Source: an uncultured Rhizobium sp.
Lineage (GTDB): Bacteria; Pseudomonadota; Alphaproteobacteria; Rhizobiales; Rhizobiaceae
Reading direction: 5' to 3'
DNA length: 64,000 bases
Assembly: GCA_945952415.1 (NCBI GenBank)
Contig: CAMFIF010000005.1
Location: 124,001-188,000 of the forward strand
The position numbers were made by a program, and so were the translations under genes. The notes below the pieces were generated by a model. The model made no database searches. It was not told the DNA's origin and saw only the letters and a list, made by a program, of their open reading frames with translations. Shown here piece by piece: positions 1 to 8,072 of the stretch (position 1 is its first letter; every line of letters begins with the position of its first letter).

Positions 1-1511
1 GGCGGCGGGCTTGCGGGGGCCGGTGCGGCCGCCGGCGGTGCGCCCGGCAGGCCGTTCAGCGCGGGAAGGCCGAGGCCCGGGAGCCCGCCCTTGTTATCCG
101 TGCCCGCCGGCGGCAGCGACAGGCCGCCATTGCCGAAGGCCGGGATTTCGATCTTGATCGAATTCGGATCGACCTTCGGCGAATTGTCCAGCCAGTAGGT
201 GACCGATTGCGGCCAGAAGATCACGATGGCCACAAGGATCAGCTGCATGACCACCCAGGGAATGGCACCCATGTAGATATCCGAGGTCTTCACCTGATCG
301 CGCGGGGCGATGCTGCGCAGATAGAAAAGGGCGAAACCGAAGGGCGGATGCATGAAGCTCGTCTGCATGTTCACGCAAAGCAGCACGCCGAACCAGACGA
401 GATCGATGCCCAGCGACTGCGCGACCGGCGCCAGCATGGGGATGATGATGAAGGCGATCTCGAAGAAATCGAGAAAGAAGGCGAGCACGAAGACGAAGAG
501 ATTGACGAAGATCAAGAAGCCTACCGGCCCGCCCGGCAGGCCGGAGAGCATGTGCTCGATCCAGAGGCCACCGTTCATGCCCTGGAAGACAAGGCTGAAG
601 CAGGTGGAGCCGATGAGGATGAACACGACCATGGTCGTGATGTGCATGGTGGTCTGCATGCCCTCGCGGACCAGCTTCCAGCTGAGCCGGCCATGCATTG
701 CCGCAAGAAGCATGGCGCCGACCACGCCAAGGGCACCTGCCTCCGTCGGGGTCGCCAGCCCGATGAAGATCGTTCCGAGCACGAGAAAGATCAGCACGAT
801 CGAGGGAATCATGCCGGCGAGAACCTTGAGGACGAGGTGAATATCGAGCTTGCCGCGGGCCTCCGCCGGAAGCGGGGGCATGTAATGGGGCTTCAGGATC
901 GAAAGCACCGCGATATAGAGCACGAAAATCGTGACCTGCAGGATCGAGGGGCCGATGGCGCCGAGATACATGTCGCCCACGGAGCGACCGAGCTGGTCGG
1001 CAAGGACGACCAGAACCAGCGAGGGCGGAATGACCTGGGTGATGGTGCCGGAGGCGGCAATGACGCCGGTTGCGAGCCGCTTGTTATAGCCATAGCGCAG
1101 CATGACCGGCAGCGAAATCACGCCCATGGTGATCACCGAGGCGGCGACGGTGCCGGTGATGGCGCCGAGGATGGCCCCGACCACGATGACCGCGTAGGCT
1201 AGGCCGCCGGGAATGGCGCCGAAGAGCTTGCCCGTTCCTTCCAGCAGGTCTTCCGCAAGGCCACAGCGCTCCAGAATGGCCCCCATCAGCGTGAAGAAGG
1301 GGATGGCCAGCAGCAGGTCGTTGGAAATGATTCCGAAAAAGCGGAAGGGGAGGGAGTGAAGAAAGACCAGATCGAAATGGCCGGTCGCCACCCCGACCAT
1401 GCCGAAGAACAGCCCCACCGCCGAAAGGGAGAAGGCGACGGGAAAGCCGTAGAGCATGAAAGCCACCATGCCCAGAAACATGAGCGGCGGCAGAATTCCG
1501 AAATCGAACAT
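1..1511 (-). CDS. TRAP transporter large permease (DctM/FcbT3-like), partial
   Basis: Large membrane subunit of a tripartite ATP-independent periplasmic importer, which carries organic acids across the inner membrane with a sodium or proton gradient. The frame opens at the ATG read from 1511 and is still open at base 1, giving 503 residues with no stop, so the C-terminus lies outside the window. It begins MFDFGILPPLMFLGMVAFML and shows about a dozen hydrophobic segments with family-typical stretches such as IPFFTLMGAILERCG and GIITQ-like GTITQVIPPSL. After the last membrane segment (about residue 430) comes a Pro/Gly/Ala-rich tail that runs to the window edge. The small permease ends 23 bases upstream, so the two are one operon. 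The matching small subunit points to the COG4664/4665 (mannitol/chloroaromatic) branch. The substrate is unknown, and the binding protein is not on the upstream side. Confidence 0.92.
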   Translation of the reverse strand, partial: MFDFGILPPLMFLGMVAFMLYGFPVAFSLSAVGLFFGMVGVATGHFDLVFLHSLPFRFFGIISNDLLLAIPFFTLMGAILERCGLAEDLLEGTGKLFGAIPGGLAYAVIVVGAILGAITGTVAASVITMGVISLPVMLRYGYNKRLATGVIAASGTITQVIPPSLVLVVLADQLGRSVGDMYLGAIGPSILQVTIFVLYIAVLSILKPHYMPPLPAEARGKLDIHLVLKVLAGMIPSIVLIFLVLGTIFIGLATPTEAGALGVVGAMLLAAMHGRLSWKLVREGMQTTMHITTMVVFILIGSTCFSLVFQGMNGGLWIEHMLSGLPGGPVGFLIFVNLFVFVLAFFLDFFEIAFIIIPMLAPVAQSLGIDLVWFGVLLCVNMQTSFMHPPFGFALFYLRSIAPRDQVKTSDIYMGAIPWVVMQLILVAIVIFWPQSVTYWLDNSPKVDPNSIKIEIPAFGNGGLSLPPAGTDNKGGLPGLGLPALNGLPGAPPAAAPAPASPP

Positions 1512-1534
1512 CGAGAAATCCTCTTGCGCACCGT

Positions 1535-2074
1535 TTACTGGAGGGGTTTTTCATAGCTGGTATCGAGCGTCAGCCGGCCAGAGAGGGCCGCAAGCCGCTT
1601 GATGAGTTCGGAGATCCCCTGAAGGGCGAGCATGAGGAAGCCCGCCACCAGCACGAGCTTGATCGGCCAGCGAATGAGGCCGCCGGAATTCTGCGACATT
1701 TCCCCCTGATGCCAGGAAAGGGCGAAAAAGGGCCAGCACATCCAGGCGAGATAGAGGGCCGCCGGGATCAGGAAAAAGAGGAAGCCGATCGTATCGATCA
1801 CCAACCGGGCCCGTTCGGAGACATTGCCGTAGATCAGATCGACCCGGACATGCTCGTTGCGTTGCAGCGTGTGCGAGGCCCCCATGAGGACGACGAAGCC
1901 GAACAGATACCACTGGATCTCCAGAAGCGCATTGGAACTGTAGCTGAAGAGATAGCGCGACACGGCATTGCCGGCCGAAATCAGGCAGCAGAACAGCACC
2001 ATATATTCGGCGATGCGGCCGATGGAGCTGTTCAGGGAATCGATCAAGGCACTGAGTTTCAGGACAGTTCGCAT
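1535..2074 (-). CDS. TRAP transporter small permease (DctQ/FcbT2-like)
   Basis: Small four-helix membrane subunit of the same TRAP importer; it partners the large permease at the inner membrane. The protein starts MRTVLKLSALIDSLNSS and is 179 residues with four hydrophobic segments. Family features are the NEHVRVDLIYG stretch after helix 2 and the SGGLIRWPIKLVL segment before the last helix, which is typical of the COG4665 branch. I chose the ATG at 2074 because a strong GGGAGGTG ribosome site sits just upstream (2077-2084). Longer starts up to 2182 are open but have no such site. The large permease follows after 23 bases. No DctP-type binding protein precedes it: the upstream neighbour is a divergent signalling gene. 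Confidence 0.9.
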   Translation of the reverse strand: MRTVLKLSALIDSLNSSIGRIAEYMVLFCCLISAGNAVSRYLFSYSSNALLEIQWYLFGFVVLMGASHTLQRNEHVRVDLIYGNVSERARLVIDTIGFLFFLIPAALYLAWMCWPFFALSWHQGEMSQNSGGLIRWPIKLVLVAGFLMLALQGISELIKRLAALSGRLTLDTSYEKPLQ

Positions 2075-2522
2075 GGCACCTCCCGTTGCCTTCACGAGGC
2101 CGGCCGTTCCAAATCGGCGCAGTATTCTCATGGATACGACCATCCAACCGGAATGATCCGGCCTTGGCAACCGGTCATTCATAATGGTAGTGCAACCTAA
2201 AAAATATTTTCGATTATAATAAAGTAATCCTCGGTTATTTCATTCTGTCCGCTGCGATTGATGTTTTCTGGGAAAACCCCAACTGAAGAATGGTTTTTCC
2301 AGAGATTCATCAATCTGCCGTGAAGGTCTATTTTGACCCGGCCTTTTTTATCAGATCTTGGAATAATAAACTAAAAATTGTGATTTGCTGAAATCATTCG
2401 TTAAAATCTTGCAGGTAGATTTCCCCACAGTCGGGCCTGTGGCGGGTCTGGCAAAAATCAGGCCGTACCTTTTGTCAGGCTCATCAGGATGCCCGGCTGG
2501 TGGCGGTTGTGGGGGACTCCTC
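2075..2522. other. Divergent intergenic region, AT-rich
   Basis: The 448 bases between the TRAP small permease and the GGDEF/EAL gene hold no convincing gene. From about 2195 to 2400 the sequence is clearly AT-rich compared with its surroundings, which fits promoters for both outward-reading genes. A short perfect inverted repeat, GTTTTC-TGG-GAAAAC, lies at 2263-2277. I could not fix a -35/-10 pair with confidence. Confidence 0.5.
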
Positions 2523-4820
2523 ATGAGGATTCAGAGTCCGAACGCCGTACCGACAGATGTCTATCTGTCCTTCGTCAGTTCGCTTTTCGGTAATCGGCAG
2601 ACGCTGTTTACCGGCATGATTGTCCACATACTCACCTATGCCGCCGTCTATGCCAAGACGGGCGACCACTTCTATGTCAATCTGACGGCCGTCTTCGTGG
2701 CGGTGTGCATTTTCCGGATCTACTGGTTCCAGAAGTTCGATGCGGTTTCCAAGTCCGGGCTGACCCATCGCGAGATCGGAATTTGGGAAAACCGCTATCT
2801 CTGGGGCGGGGTGACGACGACGGCCATTCTCGGCATCGGCAGCGCCTATGCCATCGCTTTTGCGCGCGACCAGTTCGCCATCCTTGCCTGCGTTGCGGTG
2901 ACGCTTGCCTCCATGGTGTCGGTGGTCGGCCGCAATTACGGCTCGTCCAAGGCCGTCAATCTCCAGACGCTGACCGCCTGCCTGCCGATCATGGTGGGAT
3001 TCGCGCTGGTCTCCGATCCCTTCATGGTGGCCTTTGCAGGCCTTCTTATTCCCTTCCTGCTGACCACGCGGATGATGGCCAACGGGGTGCGGGAATTCCT
3101 CTATAACAACGTGATCGCCTCGCGGGAAAAGGCAGAGCTGGTCGACCGATTCGACATGGCGCTCAACAACATGCCGCATGGCCTGTTCATGCTGGATGCC
3201 AATAACCGGATTCTCGTGGTCAACCGCAAGGCCTGCGAGCTTCTGAAGCTCGGCGACCAGGAGCGTCTGAAGGATTGCGACCTGGAGCTGGTGCTGCGCT
3301 ATGGCGCGCGCCACACCTTCATCGATGGCTCGCTTCCCACGCTCATCCAGCGGCAGCTGGCGCAGCTCGTCGATGGCACCCTGTCGCGCACGCTCATCCA
3401 GTATGCGGATGATCTCTTCCTCGAATTCTCCGCCAGCCGCCGTCCCGATGGCGTCGTCGTCCTGATTTTCGAGGATGTGACGGCGCGGGTGCGGGCCGAG
3501 CGGCGGGTGCTGCACATGGTGCGCTACAATGCGCTGAACGGCCTGCCGAACCGCGAATATTTCGCCGAACTCGTGCAGGAGCGGCTGCAGGCGCTTCCAC
3601 CCGCGCAATCCATCGGTCTTCTCGTACTCGATGTGGACGAGTTCAAGCATGTGAACGACATGAAGGGCCATGTGGCGGGCGACCGGCTGCTCTTCGAAAT
3701 CGCCCAGCGTCTCGAAGACGTGGCCGGCTACGAGGCGATCGTGGGACATCTGATGGGCGACCAGTTCGTCGTCTTCCTCAGCCAGCCGCCCGGCCAGCAG
3801 GGACTGGAACAGGCGATCCGCACCCTGCATGCCTCGATGCGGGGGCAGTATGACGTCTTCGAATCGCAGATGCGGATTTCCTTCAGCGCTGGCGCGCTGG
3901 TTACCCCCATTTCGCAGCTGCGGATGGAGGAGTGGCAGATCAAGGTGGATCTCGCCCTCTTCGAGGCCAAGTTCAAGGCCAAGGGCAGCTGTGCCTTCTT
4001 CGAACAGGAAATGGATGCCCGCTATATCGACCACCAGCGGCTGAAGGTGGAGCTGCGCGATGCGGTGGAAGCGGGGGCGCTGAGCGTTCTCTACCAGCCG
4101 ATGTATACGCCTGATGGCAGCCGGGTGGAATGCTGCGAGGCGCTGAGCCGCTGGATCCATCCGGAGCGGGGCGCCATTCCGCCGGGCAGCTTCATCCAGC
4201 TTGCCGAGGAAATGGGCATCGTCTCGGATATCACCCAGCTGGTGATCCGCCAGGCCTGCCGGGATTGCGCCTCCTGGGCTGCGGATATTTCGGTATCCAT
4301 CAATCTTTCGGTTCATGACCTGCGCAATGACCGGATCGTCGGCGTCGTCGAGGAGGCGCTGGCCGAAAGTGGCCTCGATCCCGCGCGGCTGCATCTGGAA
4401 ATCACCGAAAGCTGCCTCGTCGAGGAGCCTGCGACGGTGAACAGCATCCTCACCCGCTTCCGCAACCGGGGCATCACCATTGCGCTCGATGATTTCGGCA
4501 CGGGCTTCTCGAGCCTCAGCTATCTCGACACGCTGCCGGTGGACATCGTGAAGATCGACCGGTCCTTCGTGCGCAACATCTGCGAGGATACCCGCCGGCT
4601 GAAGCTGCTGCGGGGTACGGTCAATCTCACCCGCGAACTGGGGCTCGGCATCACCATCGAGGGCGTGGAGACCGAAGACCAGCTGGAGCTGATCAACCGC
4701 TATCGCTGCGCCGACCTTATCCAGGGCTATGTCTTCTCCGTCGCCGTGCCGGCGAGCCAGGTGACCATTCTCGCCGAAGAGCAGGCAAGACGCCTCGATC
4801 TCACCGCCCATCGCGCCTGA
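2523..4820 (+). CDS. Membrane PAS-GGDEF-EAL protein, probable c-di-GMP phosphodiesterase
   Basis: Signalling protein that probably hydrolyses cyclic di-GMP at the cytoplasmic face of the inner membrane. Reading from the ATG at 2523 (GGGGGA six bases upstream) gives 765 residues. The first 190 residues hold about five membrane helices. A PAS-like domain follows (about 200-320), then a GGDEF domain (about 325-490) and an EAL domain (about 510-760). The GGDEF signature reads MGDQF at about 411-415, so the glutamate needed for cyclase activity is replaced by glutamine. The EAL side keeps its key motifs: EAL at 539-541, the Asn of SINLS, the Glu of LEITES, DDFGTG at 656-661, the Lys of VKIDRSF and IEGVE near 713. 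I infer an active phosphodiesterase with a regulatory GGDEF domain. An in-frame start at 2385 is open but has no ribosome site. The gene stands alone. Confidence 0.92.
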   Translation: MRIQSPNAVPTDVYLSFVSSLFGNRQTLFTGMIVHILTYAAVYAKTGDHFYVNLTAVFVAVCIFRIYWFQKFDAVSKSGLTHREIGIWENRYLWGGVTTTAILGIGSAYAIAFARDQFAILACVAVTLASMVSVVGRNYGSSKAVNLQTLTACLPIMVGFALVSDPFMVAFAGLLIPFLLTTRMMANGVREFLYNNVIASREKAELVDRFDMALNNMPHGLFMLDANNRILVVNRKACELLKLGDQERLKDCDLELVLRYGARHTFIDGSLPTLIQRQLAQLVDGTLSRTLIQYADDLFLEFSASRRPDGVVVLIFEDVTARVRAERRVLHMVRYNALNGLPNREYFAELVQERLQALPPAQSIGLLVLDVDEFKHVNDMKGHVAGDRLLFEIAQRLEDVAGYEAIVGHLMGDQFVVFLSQPPGQQGLEQAIRTLHASMRGQYDVFESQMRISFSAGALVTPISQLRMEEWQIKVDLALFEAKFKAKGSCAFFEQEMDARYIDHQRLKVELRDAVEAGALSVLYQPMYTPDGSRVECCEALSRWIHPERGAIPPGSFIQLAEEMGIVSDITQLVIRQACRDCASWAADISVSINLSVHDLRNDRIVGVVEEALAESGLDPARLHLEITESCLVEEPATVNSILTRFRNRGITIALDDFGTGFSSLSYLDTLPVDIVKIDRSFVRNICEDTRRLKLLRGTVNLTRELGLGITIEGVETEDQLELINRYRCADLIQGYVFSVAVPASQVTILAEEQARRLDLTAHRA

Positions 4821-4877
4821 TCGTACCGCCGCTGCCTGCGGGCAGGGCGGGGCGATCTTCAATCATGCCGAGAAAAA

Positions 4878-4898
4878 TTAACCATGTTTGTTAACCAT
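4878..4898 (+). promoter_or_regulatory. Two TTAACCAT direct repeats, candidate CtrA sites
   Basis: TTAACCAT occurs at 4878-4885 and again at 4891-4898, with five bases between. This octamer is a half-site form of the CtrA cell-cycle regulator motif in alphaproteobacteria; the classical full site is TTAA-N7-TTAA, and here the spacing is nine. The pair lies in an AT-rich stretch about 100 bases before the FeeM-like gene. Binding by CtrA is inferred. Confidence 0.45.
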
Positions 4899-4963
4899 AA
4901 GACGTAGAAATTAATTAAAATTATAATCAATAGTTGTCATACGGCTTACAACCTCGCATTAAG

Positions 4964-4979
4964 GCTTTGTTAACGAAGC
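4964..4979. promoter_or_regulatory. Near-perfect palindrome before the FeeM-like gene
   Basis: The sequence GCTTTGTTAACGAAGC is an almost perfect inverted repeat around GTTAAC. It ends about 15 bases before the chosen start at 4995, so it overlaps the leader of that transcript and could be an operator. It also contains another TTAAC element. Confidence 0.35.
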
Positions 4980-4994
4980 GGAGAGGTTGCGCAG

Positions 4995-5786
4995 ATGGAG
5001 CCGGCAACAGTCGAAGGACATTTTTCCCGCAAGCTCATGGATCTCCTGGACCGGGTGGAATATCGGCGGGTGGAGACCAGCGAGGACATGGAAGAGGTCG
5101 CCCGCATCCGGTACAAGGCCTATAAGATGGCCGATATCCTGACGCTGAACGGATCGACCCTCATCGACGACATCGATTTCGACAGCCATGCCTATGTCTT
5201 CGGCGTCTATTTCGAGGAGCGGCTGATTTCCACGGTCCGCATCCATCATGTGACGCCCGATCACCGGGTCAGCTCGACGCGGGGCGTCTATCCGGAGGAG
5301 ATCGACGGTTTCCTTGATGCCGGCATGTCGCTGATCGATCCCGTCCGTTTTGCGGCCGATCCAGCGATCATGCGGGAAATGCCGGCCATTCCCTATTTCA
5401 CGCTGCGCATCGCCACGATGGCGACCGACTTCTTCGATGCCGACCGGGTGCTGCAACTCGTCAGCCCGCAGCATGCCGCCTTCTACAAGCGGGTGTTCCT
5501 CGCCCACACCATCGTCGAGCCGCGCAAGAATTGCGGCAAATACAATATCGAGCTTACCCTCATGTCGACGGACGCCCATGCGATCCGCAGCGGTCTCTAC
5601 CAGCGCTATCCCTTCTTCCAGTCCGGGGCGGTGGAGCGGCGGCTGATGTTCGAGCGCGGGCCGAATGCGGGCATCACGCCGCTGACCATTCTGCCCACGG
5701 CGCGTCTCGTCGCCCAGCAGGCGCGGCTGCGGGGTAGCATGAATGCGGCCCTTGGCCGCAATGCCGCTGGCCCCGCCCATGGCTGA
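4995..5786 (+). CDS. FeeM-like N-acyl amino acid synthase / GNAT-fold acyltransferase
   Basis: Probable cytoplasmic acyltransferase of the FeeM type, related in fold to GNAT enzymes and to acyl-homoserine-lactone synthases. Characterised relatives join a fatty acyl group from acyl carrier protein to an amino acid. The 263-residue protein carries the N-terminal pattern VARIRYKAYKM, the acidic stretch IDDIDFDSHAYVFGVYF (about 53-69) and STVRIHHV (about 76-83), which match the acyl-ACP/CoA fold core. The C-terminal 40 residues are Ala/Arg-rich. The gene is single, with an AT-rich upstream region that has two TTAACCAT motifs and a palindrome. I chose the ATG at 4995, preceded by GGAGAGG. Product and acceptor amino acid cannot be read from sequence. 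Confidence 0.7.
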   Translation: MEPATVEGHFSRKLMDLLDRVEYRRVETSEDMEEVARIRYKAYKMADILTLNGSTLIDDIDFDSHAYVFGVYFEERLISTVRIHHVTPDHRVSSTRGVYPEEIDGFLDAGMSLIDPVRFAADPAIMREMPAIPYFTLRIATMATDFFDADRVLQLVSPQHAAFYKRVFLAHTIVEPRKNCGKYNIELTLMSTDAHAIRSGLYQRYPFFQSGAVERRLMFERGPNAGITPLTILPTARLVAQQARLRGSMNAALGRNAAGPAHG

Positions 5787-5982
5787 GCCTCTGCAGGGAT
5801 TTCGAAAGGGATCTTGTGCACTATTCCCCGGCAATCGGGATTGCGCGGAAAACCTGCCTGCGCTATCTCCTGATACGACAATCTGCGGTCCGGGCCCTTG
5901 CGGCCGCCGTTCCGCAACAGGGTTTGGATCGATAGGCTAGCGGGGCTGCTGCCCGGCAATGCCCCGTCAGGGAGACGAGAGA

Positions 5983-6207
5983 ATGAGCGAACATCACACG
6001 GGTCCGGTCGAAACGGGTGCGCCGATGGACTATCGCGAGCATGAGCGGACCTATCAGGGCTTCCTCAGCGTGGCGAAGTTCGGCACGGTTGCCTGCGTGG
6101 CGCTTCTGGTGGCCATGGCTGCCGGCTTCTTCACCGCCGGCGGCTGGGTGGGCGGCGTGCTCACCTTCATCATCCTTTTCCTGGCGAGCATCATCGTCCT
6201 GCGCTAA
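5983..6207 (+). CDS. aa3-type cytochrome c oxidase subunit IV
   Basis: Small inner-membrane subunit of the bacterial aa3 cytochrome oxidase (bacterial COX subunit IV, PF07835 type). The 74 residues consist of a polar N-terminus, the segment MDYREHERTYQGFL, and a hairpin of two membrane helices (about 31-50 and 53-73). Length and layout fit the family. The ATG at 5983 was chosen because GGGAGACGAGAGA precedes it; an earlier ATG at 5959 is less likely. As is common for this subunit, it is away from the main cox operon. A strong terminator follows 29 bases after the stop. Confidence 0.88.
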   Translation: MSEHHTGPVETGAPMDYREHERTYQGFLSVAKFGTVACVALLVAMAAGFFTAGGWVGGVLTFIILFLASIIVLR

Positions 6208-6235
6208 CCGGCGCCGCTCACCGAGCCTTCATCCG

Positions 6236-6270
6236 ATCCCCGCGGCCTTCCGGTCGCGGGGATTTTTCTT
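6236..6270 (+). terminator. Rho-independent terminator after the aa3 oxidase subunit
   Basis: Perfect nine-base stem ATCCCCGCG / CGCGGGGAT (6236-6244 with 6255-6263) followed by TTTTCTT. It lies 29 bases past the stop of the upstream gene. Confidence 0.85.
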
Positions 6271-6284
6271 TAGCGGATGCCATG

Positions 6285-6312
6285 AAAAAAGCCCGGGCAA
6301 GCCGGGCTTTTT
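6285..6312 (-). terminator. Bidirectional terminator between convergent genes
   Basis: AAAAAAGCCCGG-GCAAG-CCGGGCTTTTT: a six-base GC stem flanked by A and T runs, so it can end transcription in both directions. On the minus strand it serves the TPR lipoprotein gene whose stop is at 6335. Confidence 0.82.
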
Positions 6313-6334
6313 CTGATTGTCCATGCGGTTTCGC

Positions 6335-7213
6335 TCAGCCGGAAACCTGGCCGCGGGTGCGGGCGAGGCCATCCTTGGCCGGCTGGTACTTGGGGTCGAG
6401 GCCGGCGGCATGGGCATAGGACTTCGCCGCCTTCTTCATGTCGCCGCGGCGCTCATAGATCAGCGCCTGGTTTGCCCAGGATTCGGCAATCTTGTCGTTC
6501 AGTTCGATGGCGTGGTTGAAATCGGCGAAGGCGTTTTCGTCGTCGTTCAGCGCCACATAGGATATGCCGCGGCCGTTATAAGGCTCGGGCGAATTGGGCG
6601 AAAGCGAGATGGCCTTGGAGAAATCGTCAATGGCCTTCTCGTGCTGGCCGCGCTTCTGGTAGATCAGACCGCGATTGTGATAGGCGCGGCCATCGGTCGT
6701 GTCGAGCTGGATCGCCTGGTTGAAGTCATTGAAGGCTTCATCGATTCGGCCTGCCTGACGATAGATGTTGCCGCGGCCGATCAGCGCCACGTCATAGGAC
6801 CCGTTAAGCTTCAGCGCCATGTTGTAATCGTTGACCGCATCGGCCGGCTGGCCGATGTTGCGGTAGGCGAGGGCCCGGTTGGCATAGGCCTGGTAGAATC
6901 GCGGGTTCAGCTGGATCGCCTTGGTGAAGTCGTCGATGGCGGCGGAGAAATTGCCGGCCCGGCCATAGGCGGAGCCACGGACATTGTAGCCTTCCGGATC
7001 CTGCGGGTTCTGGTTGATCAGTGCGGTGAGCGAGGAAATGTTCTCGTTCGAGCCTTGCGCCTTCTCCACCCGGATCACGTCGTCGCTCCTGGTGGTGTCG
7101 CAGCCTGCCAGTCCCAGGGCGCCCAGGCTGAGGACCGTGGCGACAAGTGCGGCGCGCCTTGCGCCGGCGGCGGAATGGGGAAGGGCAAGAAGCTTGAAGT
7201 TCATATCGGCCAT
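6335..7213 (-). CDS. TPR-repeat lipoprotein (NlpI-like)
   Basis: Predicted envelope lipoprotein made almost wholly of tetratricopeptide repeats. The N-terminus has a basic start, a hydrophobic core (ALVATVLSLGALGLAG) and the lipobox LAGC, so Cys38 should be the lipidated residue. From about residue 60 to 285 six to seven TPR units follow, with repeated patterns such as AIDDFTKAIQLNPR and AFNDFNQAIQLDT. TPR arrays are protein-binding scaffolds; in NlpI-type proteins they present peptidoglycan enzymes or proteases. The partner here is unknown. The total of 292 residues is typical for this rhizobial family. The chosen ATG at 7213 has GAGG about 13 bases upstream; the ATG at 7204 is an alternative. 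It stands alone between terminators. Confidence 0.88.
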   Translation of the reverse strand: MADMNFKLLALPHSAAGARRAALVATVLSLGALGLAGCDTTRSDDVIRVEKAQGSNENISSLTALINQNPQDPEGYNVRGSAYGRAGNFSAAIDDFTKAIQLNPRFYQAYANRALAYRNIGQPADAVNDYNMALKLNGSYDVALIGRGNIYRQAGRIDEAFNDFNQAIQLDTTDGRAYHNRGLIYQKRGQHEKAIDDFSKAISLSPNSPEPYNGRGISYVALNDDENAFADFNHAIELNDKIAESWANQALIYERRGDMKKAAKSYAHAAGLDPKYQPAKDGLARTRGQVSG

Positions 7214-7544
7214 TGCGATCTCTGTTCCTCTGCTGCCATCCCTTCGGCCAGCCGGGCGTGAGGGATATCATGCGGCATTCATGTGTGCGGCGGCACGGTC
7301 AAGCGTGCGTGGGCACGGGTGGCGCCGGCAGCCCCTCAGGCTGCGGGCTCGATGCGGCGCATAAGCGATACCGCATTTTGGCGTCCTGAGGAAGAAAGGT
7401 TCAACCCCAGGGGCATATTTTCAATCAGAGCTTTCCAAAGAAGGGCGCGCGCGCCAGTCCGGCAGGCACTGCTCATCAAAAAAAGGCGGCGGCGATATCG
7501 ATCGCCCCCGCCAGTATCCTGTCAGTTCGTCAGCAAGACGACAA
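7214..7544. other. Intergenic region between TPR lipoprotein and rpsU
   Basis: These 331 bases hold the promoter side of the TPR lipoprotein gene and, at 7478-7512, the terminator of rpsU. I see no further gene; the open frames that cross it have no ribosome site or family likeness. Confidence 0.6.
7478..7512 (-). terminator. Terminator of rpsU
   Basis: On the minus strand a stem GGCGGGGGCGAT / ATCGCCGCCGCC with one mismatch and a CGAT loop is followed by seven T. It lies 33 bases past the rpsU stop. Confidence 0.85.
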
Positions 7545-7772
7545 TCAGCGACCGGTACGACCGCCGCTGATCAGGCCTTCGCGCTGCATGCGCTTGCGGG
7601 CCAGCTTGCGAACGCGGCGAACGGCTTCAGCCTTTTCGCGGGCGCGCTTCTGAGACGGCTTTTCGTAGTAATCGCGCATCTTCATTTCGCGGAAGATGCC
7701 TTCGCGCTGCATCTTCTTCTTGAGCGCCCGGAGGGCCTGATCGACGTTGTTATCGCGGACGAGTACCTGCAC
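7545..7772 (-). CDS. rpsU: 30S ribosomal protein S21
   Basis: Small-subunit ribosomal protein S21, which helps base pairing between mRNA and the end of 16S rRNA. The 75 residues begin [20 protein letters not shown] (first Val read as Met) and keep the hallmark [20 protein letters not shown]; the rest is Arg/Lys-rich, with the longer C-terminus usual in alphaproteobacteria. I chose the GTG at 7772 because family members start M-QVLVRDNN and AAGGA lies 12 bases before it. The ATG at 7784 adds only MGFH and would sit directly against that AAGGA. Monocistronic, with its own terminator; it reads away from soxB. Confidence 0.93.
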   Translation of the reverse strand: MQVLVRDNNVDQALRALKKKMQREGIFREMKMRDYYEKPSQKRAREKAEAVRRVRKLARKRMQREGLISGGRTGR

Positions 7773-8072
7773 GTGAAATCCCATTCCTTGTCTTGGTTGC
7801 TTGCCAGCTGCGAAAGCCCGCGGCAAATAAAAACACGTTCGTTCGGCGGGAAGGCCGATCGATTGGGAAACGGAAATAGCAGAAGCGACCCGTGAAGTCC
7901 ATATGCCACATGCGTCATCCCGCCAAAAAGTGATCCCCTTGGATTTCAGGCCCTGACGTGTCAAAACGCGCCATGCGGTTCGTCGCAAAATAGCCGTTGT
8001 CCGCGGCCCGGATTTGCGATTGCTATGCCCGATCCCCATAAGCAGGGCCTGATTGACAGGAGAATGACGCGT
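7773..8072. other. Divergent rpsU/soxB intergenic region
   Basis: About 300 bases that must hold the promoters of rpsU and of the soxBDAG operon. I see no gene, no convincing riboswitch and no clear operator. AGGAG at 8060-8064 is the ribosome site for soxB. Confidence 0.5.

Noticed and set aside
4826-4855. GC-rich hairpin after the GGDEF-EAL gene
   Set aside because: The stem is imperfect and no T run follows; not convincing as a terminator.
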